Assembly: GCA_030601645.1 (NCBI GenBank)
Contig: JAUWBQ010000011.1
Span: 1-19,425, forward strand
DNA length: 19,425 nucleotides
Source of the DNA: Candidatus Bathyarchaeota archaeon
GTDB lineage: Archaea; Thermoproteota; Bathyarchaeia; TCS64
Direction: 5' to 3'
Part shown: piece by piece, positions 1-6,857 of the stretch
Position numbering within the stretch: position 1 is the stretch's first letter
Layout: every line of letters begins with the position of its first letter
Translations under genes and position numbers: made by a program
The notes under the pieces: model-generated
What the model was told of the DNA's origin: nothing
The model's input: only the letters and a program-made list of their open reading frames with translations
The model's database searches: none

Positions 1-1032
1 GTACTGGCCCATGTATATGCAGACCTGCTGGATCTTGTACTGCCGGTTGGCTGTCAGCAGGTAGATGTCCTGACCCTTCCTGATGGTGCCCGAGAAGATG
101 CGCCCGGTACTCACCACCCCCGCCTGGGGGTCGATGATGACGTTGGTGATGCAGATCACTAGGGGCCCGTCGTCGTCCAGGCTCACCATGGACTTCCCCA
201 TCTCGCTATCCAGATCTCCTTGCCAGATCTGCTCTAGCCTGAAGGGCTGAGCCTCTACCGGGTTGGGTAGATGGTTGATGGCCATCTCAAGAATTGCCTC
301 GCTGAGGGGAAGGAGCTCCTGGAGTTTCTCGATTTCGCCGTTCTTGTAGAAATCAACTATGGCCTGGAATGATAGCCCCTTCTTCTGGAGCAATGGAAGC
401 GTGAAGCCCCACCTGTCCAGGGCGGAGCCGAAGGCCACCGTCCCGTTGGCGGCGTTCACTGTCCACTTGTTCCTCACCTCGTCGGAACCGTAGGTCTGGA
501 CGATTGTGTTGAACTGGTTGATGACCCTCAGGAGCTTCTGCTGGACGGCTGCTGCGTCCATCTTGAGCTCCTTGATGAGCCTGTCGAACTTGTTGATGTA
601 CATGACAGGTTTGACCCGCTCGTCCAGAGCGACCCTGAGGCGGACCTCGGTCATGATCTGGAACTCCTCGACCGCGTCCACCAGCAGGATGCAGCCGTCC
701 AGAGCCCTGAGGGCCCTGGTCACCTTCCCCGAGAAGTCCACGTGGCCCGGGGTGTCGATGAGGTTGATGACGTAAGGTTGCCCATCCGACTCATAAAGCA
801 GGCTGATGTTCGCCGTCTTGATGGTGATGCCCCGCCTCTGCTCCTCCTCCAAGTAGTCTAGGGCCCGGGTCTCCCCGGCCCTATCGGGCGCCATCAGCCC
901 GGCCATGGCGAGGAGGCTGTCGCTCATGGTGGTCTTGCCGTGGTCGATGTGAGCTATTATTCCAATATTCCTAATGTGCTCCTTGTCGTTCATCAGCTTC
1001 AGGATCTCGTTTGTCTGTTTGTACCGGGTCAT
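1..1032 (-). CDS. fusA: Translation elongation factor EF-2 (N-terminal 344 residues, partial)
   Basis: Cytosolic GTPase that drives ribosomal translocation. I read this frame from the minus strand; it runs off the window at base 1, so domains III-V and the diphthamide histidine are not visible. It starts at an ATG with residues MTRYKQTNEILKLM. The P-loop AHIDHGKTT lies at about residues 28-36, followed by the switch region RRGITIKTANI, the G3 motif DTPGH and the G4 motif NKFD. This is the G domain plus the start of domain II, about half of the usual ~730-residue protein. A TATA-like box lies about 52-59 nt upstream. The call is secure; only the C-terminal half is missing because of the window edge. 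Confidence 0.97.
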   Translation of the reverse strand, partial: MTRYKQTNEILKLMNDKEHIRNIGIIAHIDHGKTTMSDSLLAMAGLMAPDRAGETRALDYLEEEQRRGITIKTANISLLYESDGQPYVINLIDTPGHVDFSGKVTRALRALDGCILLVDAVEEFQIMTEVRLRVALDERVKPVMYINKFDRLIKELKMDAAAVQQKLLRVINQFNTIVQTYGSDEVRNKWTVNAANGTVAFGSALDRWGFTLPLLQKKGLSFQAIVDFYKNGEIEKLQELLPLSEAILEMAINHLPNPVEAQPFRLEQIWQGDLDSEMGKSMVSLDDDGPLVICITNVIIDPQAGVVSTGRIFSGTIRKGQDIYLLTANRQYKIQQVCIYMGQY

Positions 1033-1362
1033 GTCGAGTCAAACCTTTAATTCTGATTACGCTATACTCACAAAACAGGGCCCATTTAAACCTATTTATG
1101 AATCTCATGTTGATGGAATATCAAGAACCCTTCCCACATTCAGGCCTGAAATTTTTTTGCTGATCCGAATTAACTTGCTCGTAACTCGACAACATATCTA
1201 TCGATATATTCCTTTCATAAATGGACAAGAGATCGCGATTTCAAGGGAGATAGTTATAAATTTTATTTTCCATTACAACTAAATATAGGTTAAAAATGCA
1301 TGGTTTGAACATCGAGATATTAATTTTAAATACACTTAACGTTTTTAAATCATGCAAGGGGA
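1033..1362. other. AT-rich intergenic region upstream of EF-2
   Basis: About 330 bases of low GC holding the EF-2 promoter. ORFs here are short and weak: one runs antisense through the EF-2 start, and a roughly 48-codon ORF begins at 1296. I see no convincing RNA gene or repeat. Confidence 0.5.
1084..1091 (-). promoter_or_regulatory. TATA-like box of the EF-2 gene
   Basis: GTTTAAAT on the minus strand, 52-59 nt before the EF-2 ATG. That spacing predicts a leader of roughly 25-30 nt. Confidence 0.45.
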
Positions 1363-1560
1363 TTGAAAACAACGACGCCGAGTACCATCGTTTTCGCAAC
1401 GTTCCTCGTGCTTGCCATCTTTTGTGTTGGGGGACTATGTAACATCCCCAAGATCCAAGGTTTCCTAGAAAGACATCAAATCATGCGCCCTTTTAGAAAC
1501 GTCCCCCCCCCAAGAAATGGAGCATTACACATCGATCCTAAAAAAGGAAGAAGAAAGTAA
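1363..1560 (+). CDS. Small hypothetical protein with one N-terminal hydrophobic segment
   Basis: A possible 65-residue protein starting at TTG, preceded by AAGGGGA almost touching the start and by a TATA-like TTTTTAAAT about 14-22 nt upstream. Residues about 8-26 (TIVFATFLVLAIFCVGGLC) form one hydrophobic helix, either a membrane anchor or a signal peptide; the cysteine after GGL loosely resembles a lipobox. The tail is basic and proline-containing and ends KKGRRK. No family is recognised. The codons for residues 47-50 include a run of nine Cs (1503-1511), where a one-base error or slippage would change the C-terminus. The gene sits alone in AT-rich DNA, converging on the SelA-like gene. It may be a chance ORF. 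Confidence 0.35.
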   Translation: MKTTTPSTIVFATFLVLAIFCVGGLCNIPKIQGFLERHQIMRPFRNVPPPRNGALHIDPKKGRRK

Positions 1561-1682
1561 AAGAGAACCGCGACTCAAATAAATAAAAGCATCAAAATAA
1601 CGATAGTAGAATCTACATTCAAAGATATTTAAAATAAACATAATCTTGAAAGAAATGTCTATCAGTAACTCTGCGTCACATA

Positions 1683-1712
1683 CCAAATAATAGAAAAGAA
1701 GGAGAAAACAAG
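1683..1712 (-). terminator. T-rich termination region after the SelA-like gene
   Basis: Read on the minus strand, the bases just after the stop codon are strongly T-rich (runs such as TTGTTTTCTCC and TTCTTTTCTATT). This is typical of archaeal poly-T termination. No stem is needed or obvious. Confidence 0.4.
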
Positions 1713-1713
1713 T

Positions 1714-2910
1714 TTAACGAGAACCTCCACCCTTGAATATCTTTTTCAGCCTCATGGAGACGATCTTGGCTTCCTCTTCACGCAGGTAGAATGTGTCGAT
1801 CTGCCTCCACTCCTTGTCTGTGAAGTATGTGAAGTACTTAGAATTCCTCAGGAAGACAGGCGGGTCCTCCCTCGCCATCGCCTCGTCCACGTCCTTCCCC
1901 GTCAGCCCGATCTCCCTGGCGTCCCACCGAAGGAGAACCCGGGGAACACGGGGGGTGAAGACGTGCTCGTGGAACGACTCGTCGTTGGGCATGATGCACA
2001 CATCCACCCCTGGGATGTCCCTCAATTCACCTTCGAAGTACTCAGCCGTCTCCATCTGCTCGGCGTAGAGGGAGTCCCCCTCCTCAACGAAGATCTCTAA
2101 GGCCACCAGGAGGCCCACGATCTGCTCCTTGCTGATCTTGTACCCCCTGCCCCAGCCAGCTTGAGGGAAAGAGTGGGCCCGGACGGCTCTGACTATCTCG
2201 GCCCCCCTCCCTTTCCCTAGCATCATGCCAGTGTTGTTCGGGGCCTTGATGGCCTTCCCCCCGCTGAAGCAGACGATGTCTGCCCCCATTTCAGTGTACT
2301 TGTGCAGGTTGGCGACCGGGGGGAGCATGGAGGCGGCATCCACCACCACGGGGACTCCATGATCCTTTCCAGCCTCGACCACCTCTTCTAGGGGGAACAT
2401 CCCCCGGGGGACGACGTTGTAGGAAGCGGTGTACGCCAGGCAGCAGGTCCCCTCGGTGATGGCGCTCTCGAGCTCCCGCTTCATGGACCCCAAGGTCCCG
2501 GCCTGACCGTACTCGACCAAGGTCGCGCCTGAAACCGTCCACTGGGGCGTGTACATGATATGATGCCCCCGGGGGTTGACGACCTCGTTCTTCATCCCAT
2601 CGGTATCTGGAAGCCTCATCCACTTCCCGTGGTCGTTTCCGGCCATGCAACCGGCCACGGCCAACCCCATCGCGGCTCCCGTTCCAGTTGTGACGTGAGC
2701 CTCATCGACTTTGCAGAGCGCGGCTATCCTCTCGTCCACGTTGGCGATGAGCTCGTGCATGTCTACGAAGGTCTTGGCGACCTCGTTCATGGCATCCAGG
2801 ACCCTGTCGTCTATCCAGGTCCCCCCTACGACTGTGGACCAGTTGCCGGCGTTGATCCAAGATCTCACCCCCAAGCGGTCCAAAACCTTGCTCTTGTATG
2901 GATAATCCAT
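1714..2910 (-). CDS. SelA-like PLP-dependent enzyme
   Basis: A 398-residue fold-type I pyridoxal-phosphate protein of the family that holds bacterial selenocysteine synthase SelA and D-glucosaminate-6-phosphate ammonia-lyase-like enzymes. The likely PLP lysine is K219 in CFSGGKAIKAPNNTG. D191 in VVVDAAS is the expected residue contacting the pyridine nitrogen, and TGTGAAMGLAVAG at about 75-87 is the glycine-rich phosphate-binding region. Archaea make Sec-tRNA with SepSecS rather than SelA, and no selenoprotein gene is visible, so a small-molecule lyase or aldolase-type reaction is more likely than selenocysteine synthesis. It starts at ATG with a TATA-like box 31-40 nt upstream. The neighbouring SSB gene does not suggest a pathway. 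Family call is firm; substrate is unknown. Confidence 0.8.
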   Translation of the reverse strand: MDYPYKSKVLDRLGVRSWINAGNWSTVVGGTWIDDRVLDAMNEVAKTFVDMHELIANVDERIAALCKVDEAHVTTGTGAAMGLAVAGCMAGNDHGKWMRLPDTDGMKNEVVNPRGHHIMYTPQWTVSGATLVEYGQAGTLGSMKRELESAITEGTCCLAYTASYNVVPRGMFPLEEVVEAGKDHGVPVVVDAASMLPPVANLHKYTEMGADIVCFSGGKAIKAPNNTGMMLGKGRGAEIVRAVRAHSFPQAGWGRGYKISKEQIVGLLVALEIFVEEGDSLYAEQMETAEYFEGELRDIPGVDVCIMPNDESFHEHVFTPRVPRVLLRWDAREIGLTGKDVDEAMAREDPPVFLRNSKYFTYFTDKEWRQIDTFYLREEEAKIVSMRLKKIFKGGGSR

Positions 2911-2940
2911 GTTGCTTCATATGCCCATGTCGGGATTCCG

Positions 2941-2950
2941 TCTTTAAGAT
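2941..2950 (-). promoter_or_regulatory. TATA-like box of the SelA-like gene
   Basis: ATCTTAAAGA on the minus strand, 31-40 nt before the ATG, so transcription should start only a few bases before the codon. Confidence 0.4.
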
Positions 2951-3016
2951 TTTGGAAACCACTTGATTTGGATGTTCCGAAAAAGAAATGGAAAAATGGG
3001 TTAAAGACCTTGGAAA

Positions 3017-3457
3017 CTAGTATCTCCTTTGACCGTAGCCCCTAGATCTCTGGCGGCCGTAGCCTCCTCTCTGCTGCTCGAAGACCTTGCTCGAGAGGTT
3101 GTTGTCCAGGTTGACATCCTCGAAGGGTGCCTCCTCAAGAGCTTCGTAGCTACCGTATCGGCCAAGGTTGAGGCGCATCGACCCCCTGAAAAGGTTGACA
3201 TAAGCGTCCTTTATGTTCATTATCATGCCTTCCTCGACCTCGTCCAATACGTCATCCCAGAGAGTCAGATAGATGCTCCCCGTATCGTCGCCCACCAAGG
3301 CTTCGGCGACCCGGTGAGTGGACATGTCCTTCCTGGAGGTCACTTCGCGAACCTCCGTTTTCGACATGACTTTCACAACGGTGTAGACCCTACGTGAATA
3401 AGAGTTAAGATCTCCAACTTTTATCATTTCGGCGTCTTTTTCTTCATGTGTAGACAT
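3017..3457 (-). CDS. OB-fold single-stranded DNA-binding protein (RPA/SSB-like)
   Basis: A 146-residue protein with one OB fold (about 10-115) and a disordered Arg/Gly/Tyr/Gln tail (about 125-146, with GGYGRQR and GYGQRR). The segment ALVGDDTGSIYLTLWDD (about 53-69) is the strand pair typical of archaeal SSB and SOSS-B/RPA OB folds. The expected role is coating ssDNA in replication and repair. The RG-rich tail replaces the acidic tip of bacterial SSB and may bind nucleic acid or protein. It is monocistronic with its own TATA-like box. A related RNA-binding OB protein is possible but less likely. Confidence 0.8.
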   Translation of the reverse strand: MSTHEEKDAEMIKVGDLNSYSRRVYTVVKVMSKTEVREVTSRKDMSTHRVAEALVGDDTGSIYLTLWDDVLDEVEEGMIMNIKDAYVNLFRGSMRLNLGRYGSYEALEEAPFEDVNLDNNLSSKVFEQQRGGYGRQRSRGYGQRRY

Positions 3458-3501
3458 TTTAGCTCTACTCGTGTTTAGCGAGCGAAGAAGATACAGTGTT
3501 C

Positions 3502-3510
3502 AATATAAGG
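3502..3510 (-). promoter_or_regulatory. TATA-like box of the SSB gene
   Basis: CCTTATATT on the minus strand, about 45-53 nt before the ATG, predicting a leader of about 20 nt. Confidence 0.4.
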
Positions 3511-3621
3511 CTTGTCATCTCGTCTCTCCCTGGCCATGGACATCCGCAGGATGCTGTGATGCGTCAGAAACCAGCTTATTCGTGGCTTAACCCTTGTTTC
3601 ACTTGTGCCGGACCCCAAAGG

Positions 3622-3630
3622 CTTTAATAA
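3622..3630 (+). promoter_or_regulatory. TATA-like box of the Alba gene; decides the start
   Basis: CTTTAATAA lies 26-34 nt before the ATG at 3656. It lies inside the longer reading frame that would begin at 3605, so the 17-residue N-terminal extension is probably not translated. Confidence 0.5.
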
Positions 3631-3655
3631 TTCACCGTCAATTGTTGAGTTTGCA

Positions 3656-3931
3656 ATGTCTGACAAAAACGTCGTATACATTGGTAGCAAGCCGATCATG
3701 AACTATTGCCTGGCTGTCCTCAGTTCCCTCCAGAGCAACGACGACACGGTCGAGTTGAAGGCGAGGGGGCGGGCAATTAGCTCCGCAGTCGACGTGGCAG
3801 AGGTCACCAGAAACCGATTCCTGGACAACCTCACCGTTGAGAACATAGAGATCGGGACTGAAGAGCTGGAAGGTCACGAAGGACAGAAGCGGAACGTGAG
3901 CACGATCACGATAGTTCTGAAGAAAGGCTGA
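3656..3931 (+). CDS. albA: DNA/RNA-binding protein Alba
   Basis: A 91-residue chromatin protein that coats DNA and binds RNA as a dimer. The N-terminus SDKNVVYIGSKPIMNYCLAV matches the Alba signature. The central KARGRAISSAVDVAEVTRNRF and the C-terminal hairpin (STITIVLKKG) complete the fold. I start it at the ATG at 3656 and not upstream at 3605, because family proteins begin here and the TATA box lies in between. In Sulfolobus Alba this loop reads GKKP; here it reads GSKP, so the first lysine (the one known for acetylation) is a serine and only the second is kept. A T-run downstream (4021-4025) may terminate it. Confidence 0.95.
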   Translation: MSDKNVVYIGSKPIMNYCLAVLSSLQSNDDTVELKARGRAISSAVDVAEVTRNRFLDNLTVENIEIGTEELEGHEGQKRNVSTITIVLKKG

Positions 3932-4104
3932 AACCTCAAAGGCTTCGAGACTTTATCGATACTCTACTCAAGGTCTCGTTAAGACTGCCACAGAATAATG
4001 AATAATTCCGAGTTTATCTATTTTTAACGAGGTTCACTGGAAGGCAAGATTTTTAATTCCGAACCCCATTCTTGGCCGATAGTTCCTGTATTGGTGGGGG
4101 TGAC

Positions 4105-4695
4105 TCACTCGGCGTTAGCATGCTTCTTCCTAAGCTCTATCTCTGTGACGCCGAGTTTTTGCATCAGGTATGCGATCACCGAGTCCAGGAAGACCATGAC
4201 CGAGAGCTCGAACATTGTCCCAAGGGGGGCGTTGTCATACTCTCCGGTGATCTGCCGCCTTTCGTAGTCGAAGTCTTGGTCTATCTTGGTCCTGCCTTTC
4301 ACGATTATAACCTCGTCGGCTAAGCGGGCCAGGGAGGAGTCGTTATGGGACGTGATGGCGACTACCTTGGAGCCAACGCCCTTGGAGACCTCGGCCTGGG
4401 CTACTACGGTCGTTGTGGTTCCGGATCCGGAGATGGCCAGCACAAGGTCTTCCCGCGTCAGGGCGGGGGTGATTGTCTCGCCGCTCACATAGACGTTGAA
4501 GCCGAGATGCATGAGGCGGAGGGCGAAGGCCCTGCCGACGAAGCCGCTCCTCCCGGTCCCGAGGAGAAGTATCTTGTTCTCCCGAGCTTCGAGGATTACC
4601 TCGACCATGCGGTTTATCTCTTTATCGTCTATGGACTGGATGACTCCATTTATTCCGGAAAGAATCCATTTGGAAACCTCCTTCACGAAGCTCAT
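4105..4695 (-). CDS. hxlB: 6-phospho-3-hexuloisomerase (PHI)
   Basis: A 196-residue SIS-domain enzyme that interconverts fructose 6-phosphate and D-arabino-hex-3-ulose 6-phosphate. In archaea the reversed ribulose-monophosphate pathway uses this step to make ribulose 5-phosphate for nucleotides. Diagnostic stretches are LLGTGRSGFVGRAFALRLMH (about 44-63), ISGSGTTTTV and the late motif NAPLGTMFELSVMVFLD. Length fits the stand-alone enzyme. The partner hexulose-phosphate synthase is neither fused nor adjacent here. It starts at ATG with a clear TATA box. Other SIS isomerases are less likely given the conserved late motif. Confidence 0.9.
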   Translation of the reverse strand: MSFVKEVSKWILSGINGVIQSIDDKEINRMVEVILEARENKILLLGTGRSGFVGRAFALRLMHLGFNVYVSGETITPALTREDLVLAISGSGTTTTVVAQAEVSKGVGSKVVAITSHNDSSLARLADEVIIVKGRTKIDQDFDYERRQITGEYDNAPLGTMFELSVMVFLDSVIAYLMQKLGVTEIELRKKHANAE

Positions 4696-4727
4696 CGTCG
4701 TTCTATACCAAAGCTACGCATCGATTA

Positions 4728-4738
4728 TTTTTATATTT
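4728..4738 (-). promoter_or_regulatory. TATA-like box of hxlB
   Basis: AAATATAAAAA-type sequence on the minus strand, 33-43 nt before the ATG. Confidence 0.45.
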
Positions 4739-4911
4739 CTGATGAGACGCCGGCTTATCTTATCCCATATTTTTCCGGATTACGATATTTATCAGTATAT
4801 ATTTTATATCCAAAACTTATATAAATTAGATGAGTATGAACCTTAGTTTGACGGTCTTTTCGCAATTAACGTGGCGAGAAAAGGTTCTTTCAAAAAGAGA
4901 TAATAATTGGA

Positions 4912-5985
4912 CTAGTTACTTTCCGTGTTTACAACGTCGGCGATCTTGCATATTTCATTCTCGCCTGTGAGCACGTTGTCGATGGCGATCTCTGCGATGG
5001 CGGAGCTGTGTTCGGCCACGATCTTCAGATCCCATGCGATCTGGCTGACGGCGGCGGTGAAGTCTACACTGCTCCCGTTCTGGAACTTCTTCGCGAGGTT
5101 GGCCTCCTCGTGCTCTATCGTCTCGTAGAGGTCCACGGTGTCGCTGGCTATAGTTATGTTCCCGTCGAAGATGCTCTTGACGGCCTTGTCGAACATGGTG
5201 AAGGCGATCATCCCGATCTGGGTGAGTCTGTCGATGAGGGCGTCGTCACTCTCCTTACGGATGGGCTGGAGCTTGATGATATTCTCTGCGATGTTGGTCA
5301 CCCTGTCCCCGATCATCTCGAGGTACCATGCGATTATGCTGTACTGGACGATGTCCATGGGGTCTTTTATGCCGATGCCTTCGGAGATCAACCTGGACTG
5401 TTGTGCCGACGCGAGGAGGCGGGCCAGGAGCCAGTATATCGTGTCGGCCTCGTACTCGCGGGTTATCGCGTCTTTCGCCAGCTCCAAATCCCCATCCAAG
5501 AGGCTGTCTAAGGCCTCCTTGAACATGATGGAGGTTATCATGTATAGGCGGCGGATCACGGTCTGGAGGGGGAAGTTGTGCGGGTCTATCGAGCACTGGA
5601 GCAGGAGGTGGCGGTCGGACTCCTCTATGATCCCGATGCCCAGGAGCCTCTGGGTCACCTCCCTGATGCTCTGGATCTGCTCCCTCATCAGTCTCCGGCT
5701 CGACTCCACCTTTATCATGCTCCTCCCCAGGACGTAGTTTCCCACGATGACCCTCGCGAGAACCTTTGTGTTGTCGCAGTTGTCCACGTTTACCACATAC
5801 ATCACGTTGTTCTCGCCTTTTCCAGGCTTCACGGTCAACCTGAGAGCCCCGTCGCTCTCCTCGGATATGAAGATCAGATCTCCCTTATGGACGCCCGTCT
5901 TCTTCGTCCATTTCATCGGGAGGGAGACCGATAGCGTAGAGTATCCGACTTTTTGCACTTTCCTAGGTTCCATCGCGTCCACCAT
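4912..5985 (-). CDS. AbrB-PhoU domain protein, phosphate-uptake-type regulator
   Basis: A 357-residue protein. The N-terminal ~50 residues (RKVQKVGYSTLSVSLPMKW) form a SpoVT/AbrB-type swapped-hairpin DNA-binding domain. The rest is all-helical, with two PhoU-like three-helix repeats around residues 120-230 and 240-345; typical pieces are YLEMIGDRVTNIAENI and DLKIVAEHSSAIAEIAI. Bacterial PhoU damps phosphate signalling and transport; the archaeal AbrB-PhoU fusion is inferred to act directly on DNA. No pst transporter is in the window. Translation may begin at the ATG at 5985 or four codons later at MEPRK. Domain call is firm; target is unknown. Confidence 0.85.
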   Translation of the reverse strand: MVDAMEPRKVQKVGYSTLSVSLPMKWTKKTGVHKGDLIFISEESDGALRLTVKPGKGENNVMYVVNVDNCDNTKVLARVIVGNYVLGRSMIKVESSRRLMREQIQSIREVTQRLLGIGIIEESDRHLLLQCSIDPHNFPLQTVIRRLYMITSIMFKEALDSLLDGDLELAKDAITREYEADTIYWLLARLLASAQQSRLISEGIGIKDPMDIVQYSIIAWYLEMIGDRVTNIAENIIKLQPIRKESDDALIDRLTQIGMIAFTMFDKAVKSIFDGNITIASDTVDLYETIEHEEANLAKKFQNGSSVDFTAAVSQIAWDLKIVAEHSSAIAEIAIDNVLTGENEICKIADVVNTESN

Positions 5986-6005
5986 TATTCTATATACTGA
6001 ATCGG

Positions 6006-6034
6006 CATATATCTAAACAGTAATTATTTAAACC
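6006..6034 (-). promoter_or_regulatory. Two TATA-like boxes upstream of the AbrB-PhoU gene
   Basis: Minus strand: GATATATGC just above the ATG (consistent with a nearly leaderless transcript) and GGTTTAAATAATTA about 38-49 nt upstream. Which one is used cannot be told from sequence. Confidence 0.35.
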
Positions 6035-6062
6035 TTATGGGATCACTCAGTTTGTATTATAA

Positions 6063-6857
6063 TTATATCAAAGTCGCAGGGGGGAGAAGGGGGCCGAAGG
6101 GGGGAAGATAAAACCTCACGTATATGGCAAGCACCAGTGCGATGAGGGAAAGCGCCATGACCGTGAAATCATTTCGGTCCATCTTGAGCTCGTAGAGGTT
6201 TGTCCGGGTGCTGGAGGCCCCGAAGGCCCTGGACTCCATGGCTTCGGCGAGTTCGAGGCTCCGTCTAATCGAGTTTATTATCAGCGGGAGGAGGATTGGG
6301 ATGTATTTCTGGATCCTGGCGAGGAAGTTACCCTTGTCGAGCTCCAGGCCCCTTGATCTCTGGGCGTCCATGATGGACTGGGCTTCGTCGGCCAGGACTG
6401 GGACGAACCTGATGGCGGTGATGAAGGCGAAGTTAAACTCGAAGGGGACACGCGCCTTCTCCAAGGCCAAACTCAGCTTGTCCGGCGACGTCGTCAGGAA
6501 GAAGATGGAGAAGGATGTGATCAAGACCAAGAACCGCACTGTGAGGGAGAGGGCGTACTCGACGTTCTCCGTCGTCAGGGTCCCGCCCCTGAAGAAGTAG
6601 AAGGACACGATATTGGTCACGAAGATTATCGTGGCAAGGAACAGCCCTCCTTTCAGACTCTTGGCCCACTCTCTCTCGATCTTGGCGATGATGACGAGGG
6701 GGATCTGCACGATGAAGATTGCCATGAGGGGTATGAGCTGGATGAATATGACGGCGGATACGAACAGCGCCAGGGTCATGAGGAACTTTACCCTGGGATC
6801 GAGGTTGTGGATGGGGGAGTCTCCCCGGCTGAACCTCAGCCCTTCCAGAAGGCTCAT
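6063..6857 (-). CDS. ecfT: ECF transporter transmembrane coupling component EcfT
   Basis: A 264-residue membrane protein that links the ATPases of an energy-coupling-factor importer to a substrate-binding S protein. Hydrophobic helices lie at about 25-60, 70-92, 103-123 and 232-252. The long cytosolic coupling region contains AQRSRG (165-170) and AMESRAFG (206-213), the paired Ala-Arg-Gly-like motifs that dock onto the two ATPases. Its start overlaps the stop of the double ATPase gene by ATGA, so the two are translationally coupled. No S component is adjacent, so the substrate (vitamin, cobalt or nickel) cannot be named. Confidence 0.93.
   Translation of the reverse strand: MSLLEGLRFSRGDSPIHNLDPRVKFLMTLALFVSAVIFIQLIPLMAIFIVQIPLVIIAKIEREWAKSLKGGLFLATIIFVTNIVSFYFFRGGTLTTENVEYALSLTVRFLVLITSFSIFFLTTSPDKLSLALEKARVPFEFNFAFITAIRFVPVLADEAQSIMDAQRSRGLELDKGNFLARIQKYIPILLPLIINSIRRSLELAEAMESRAFGASSTRTNLYELKMDRNDFTVMALSLIALVLAIYVRFYLPPFGPLLPPATLI

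Noticed and set aside
974..1282. 102-codon plus-strand ORF near the EF-2 start
   Set aside because: It begins antisense inside EF-2 and crosses the EF-2 promoter; its composition follows the AT-rich gap and no motif is visible.
1296..1442. Short ORF starting ATG at 1296
   Set aside because: About 48 codons, out of frame with the more protein-like ORF at 1363, and with no recognisable features.
2291..3201. Several long ORFs in other frames over the SelA-like and SSB genes
   Set aside because: High-GC shadow frames with Arg/Pro/Gly-rich content; the true genes have clear family motifs in their own frames.
3540..3600. Box C/D-like motifs (TGATGC, CTGA) between SSB and Alba
   Set aside because: The C box is imperfect and the C-to-D spacing and paired internal boxes of an archaeal C/D guide RNA are not met.
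3946..4031. Inverted repeats after Alba (CGAGAC/GTCTCG and CTCGTTAA/TTAACGAG)
   Set aside because: Short arms with long loops; they may aid termination but are not distinct enough to call as an RNA or operator.
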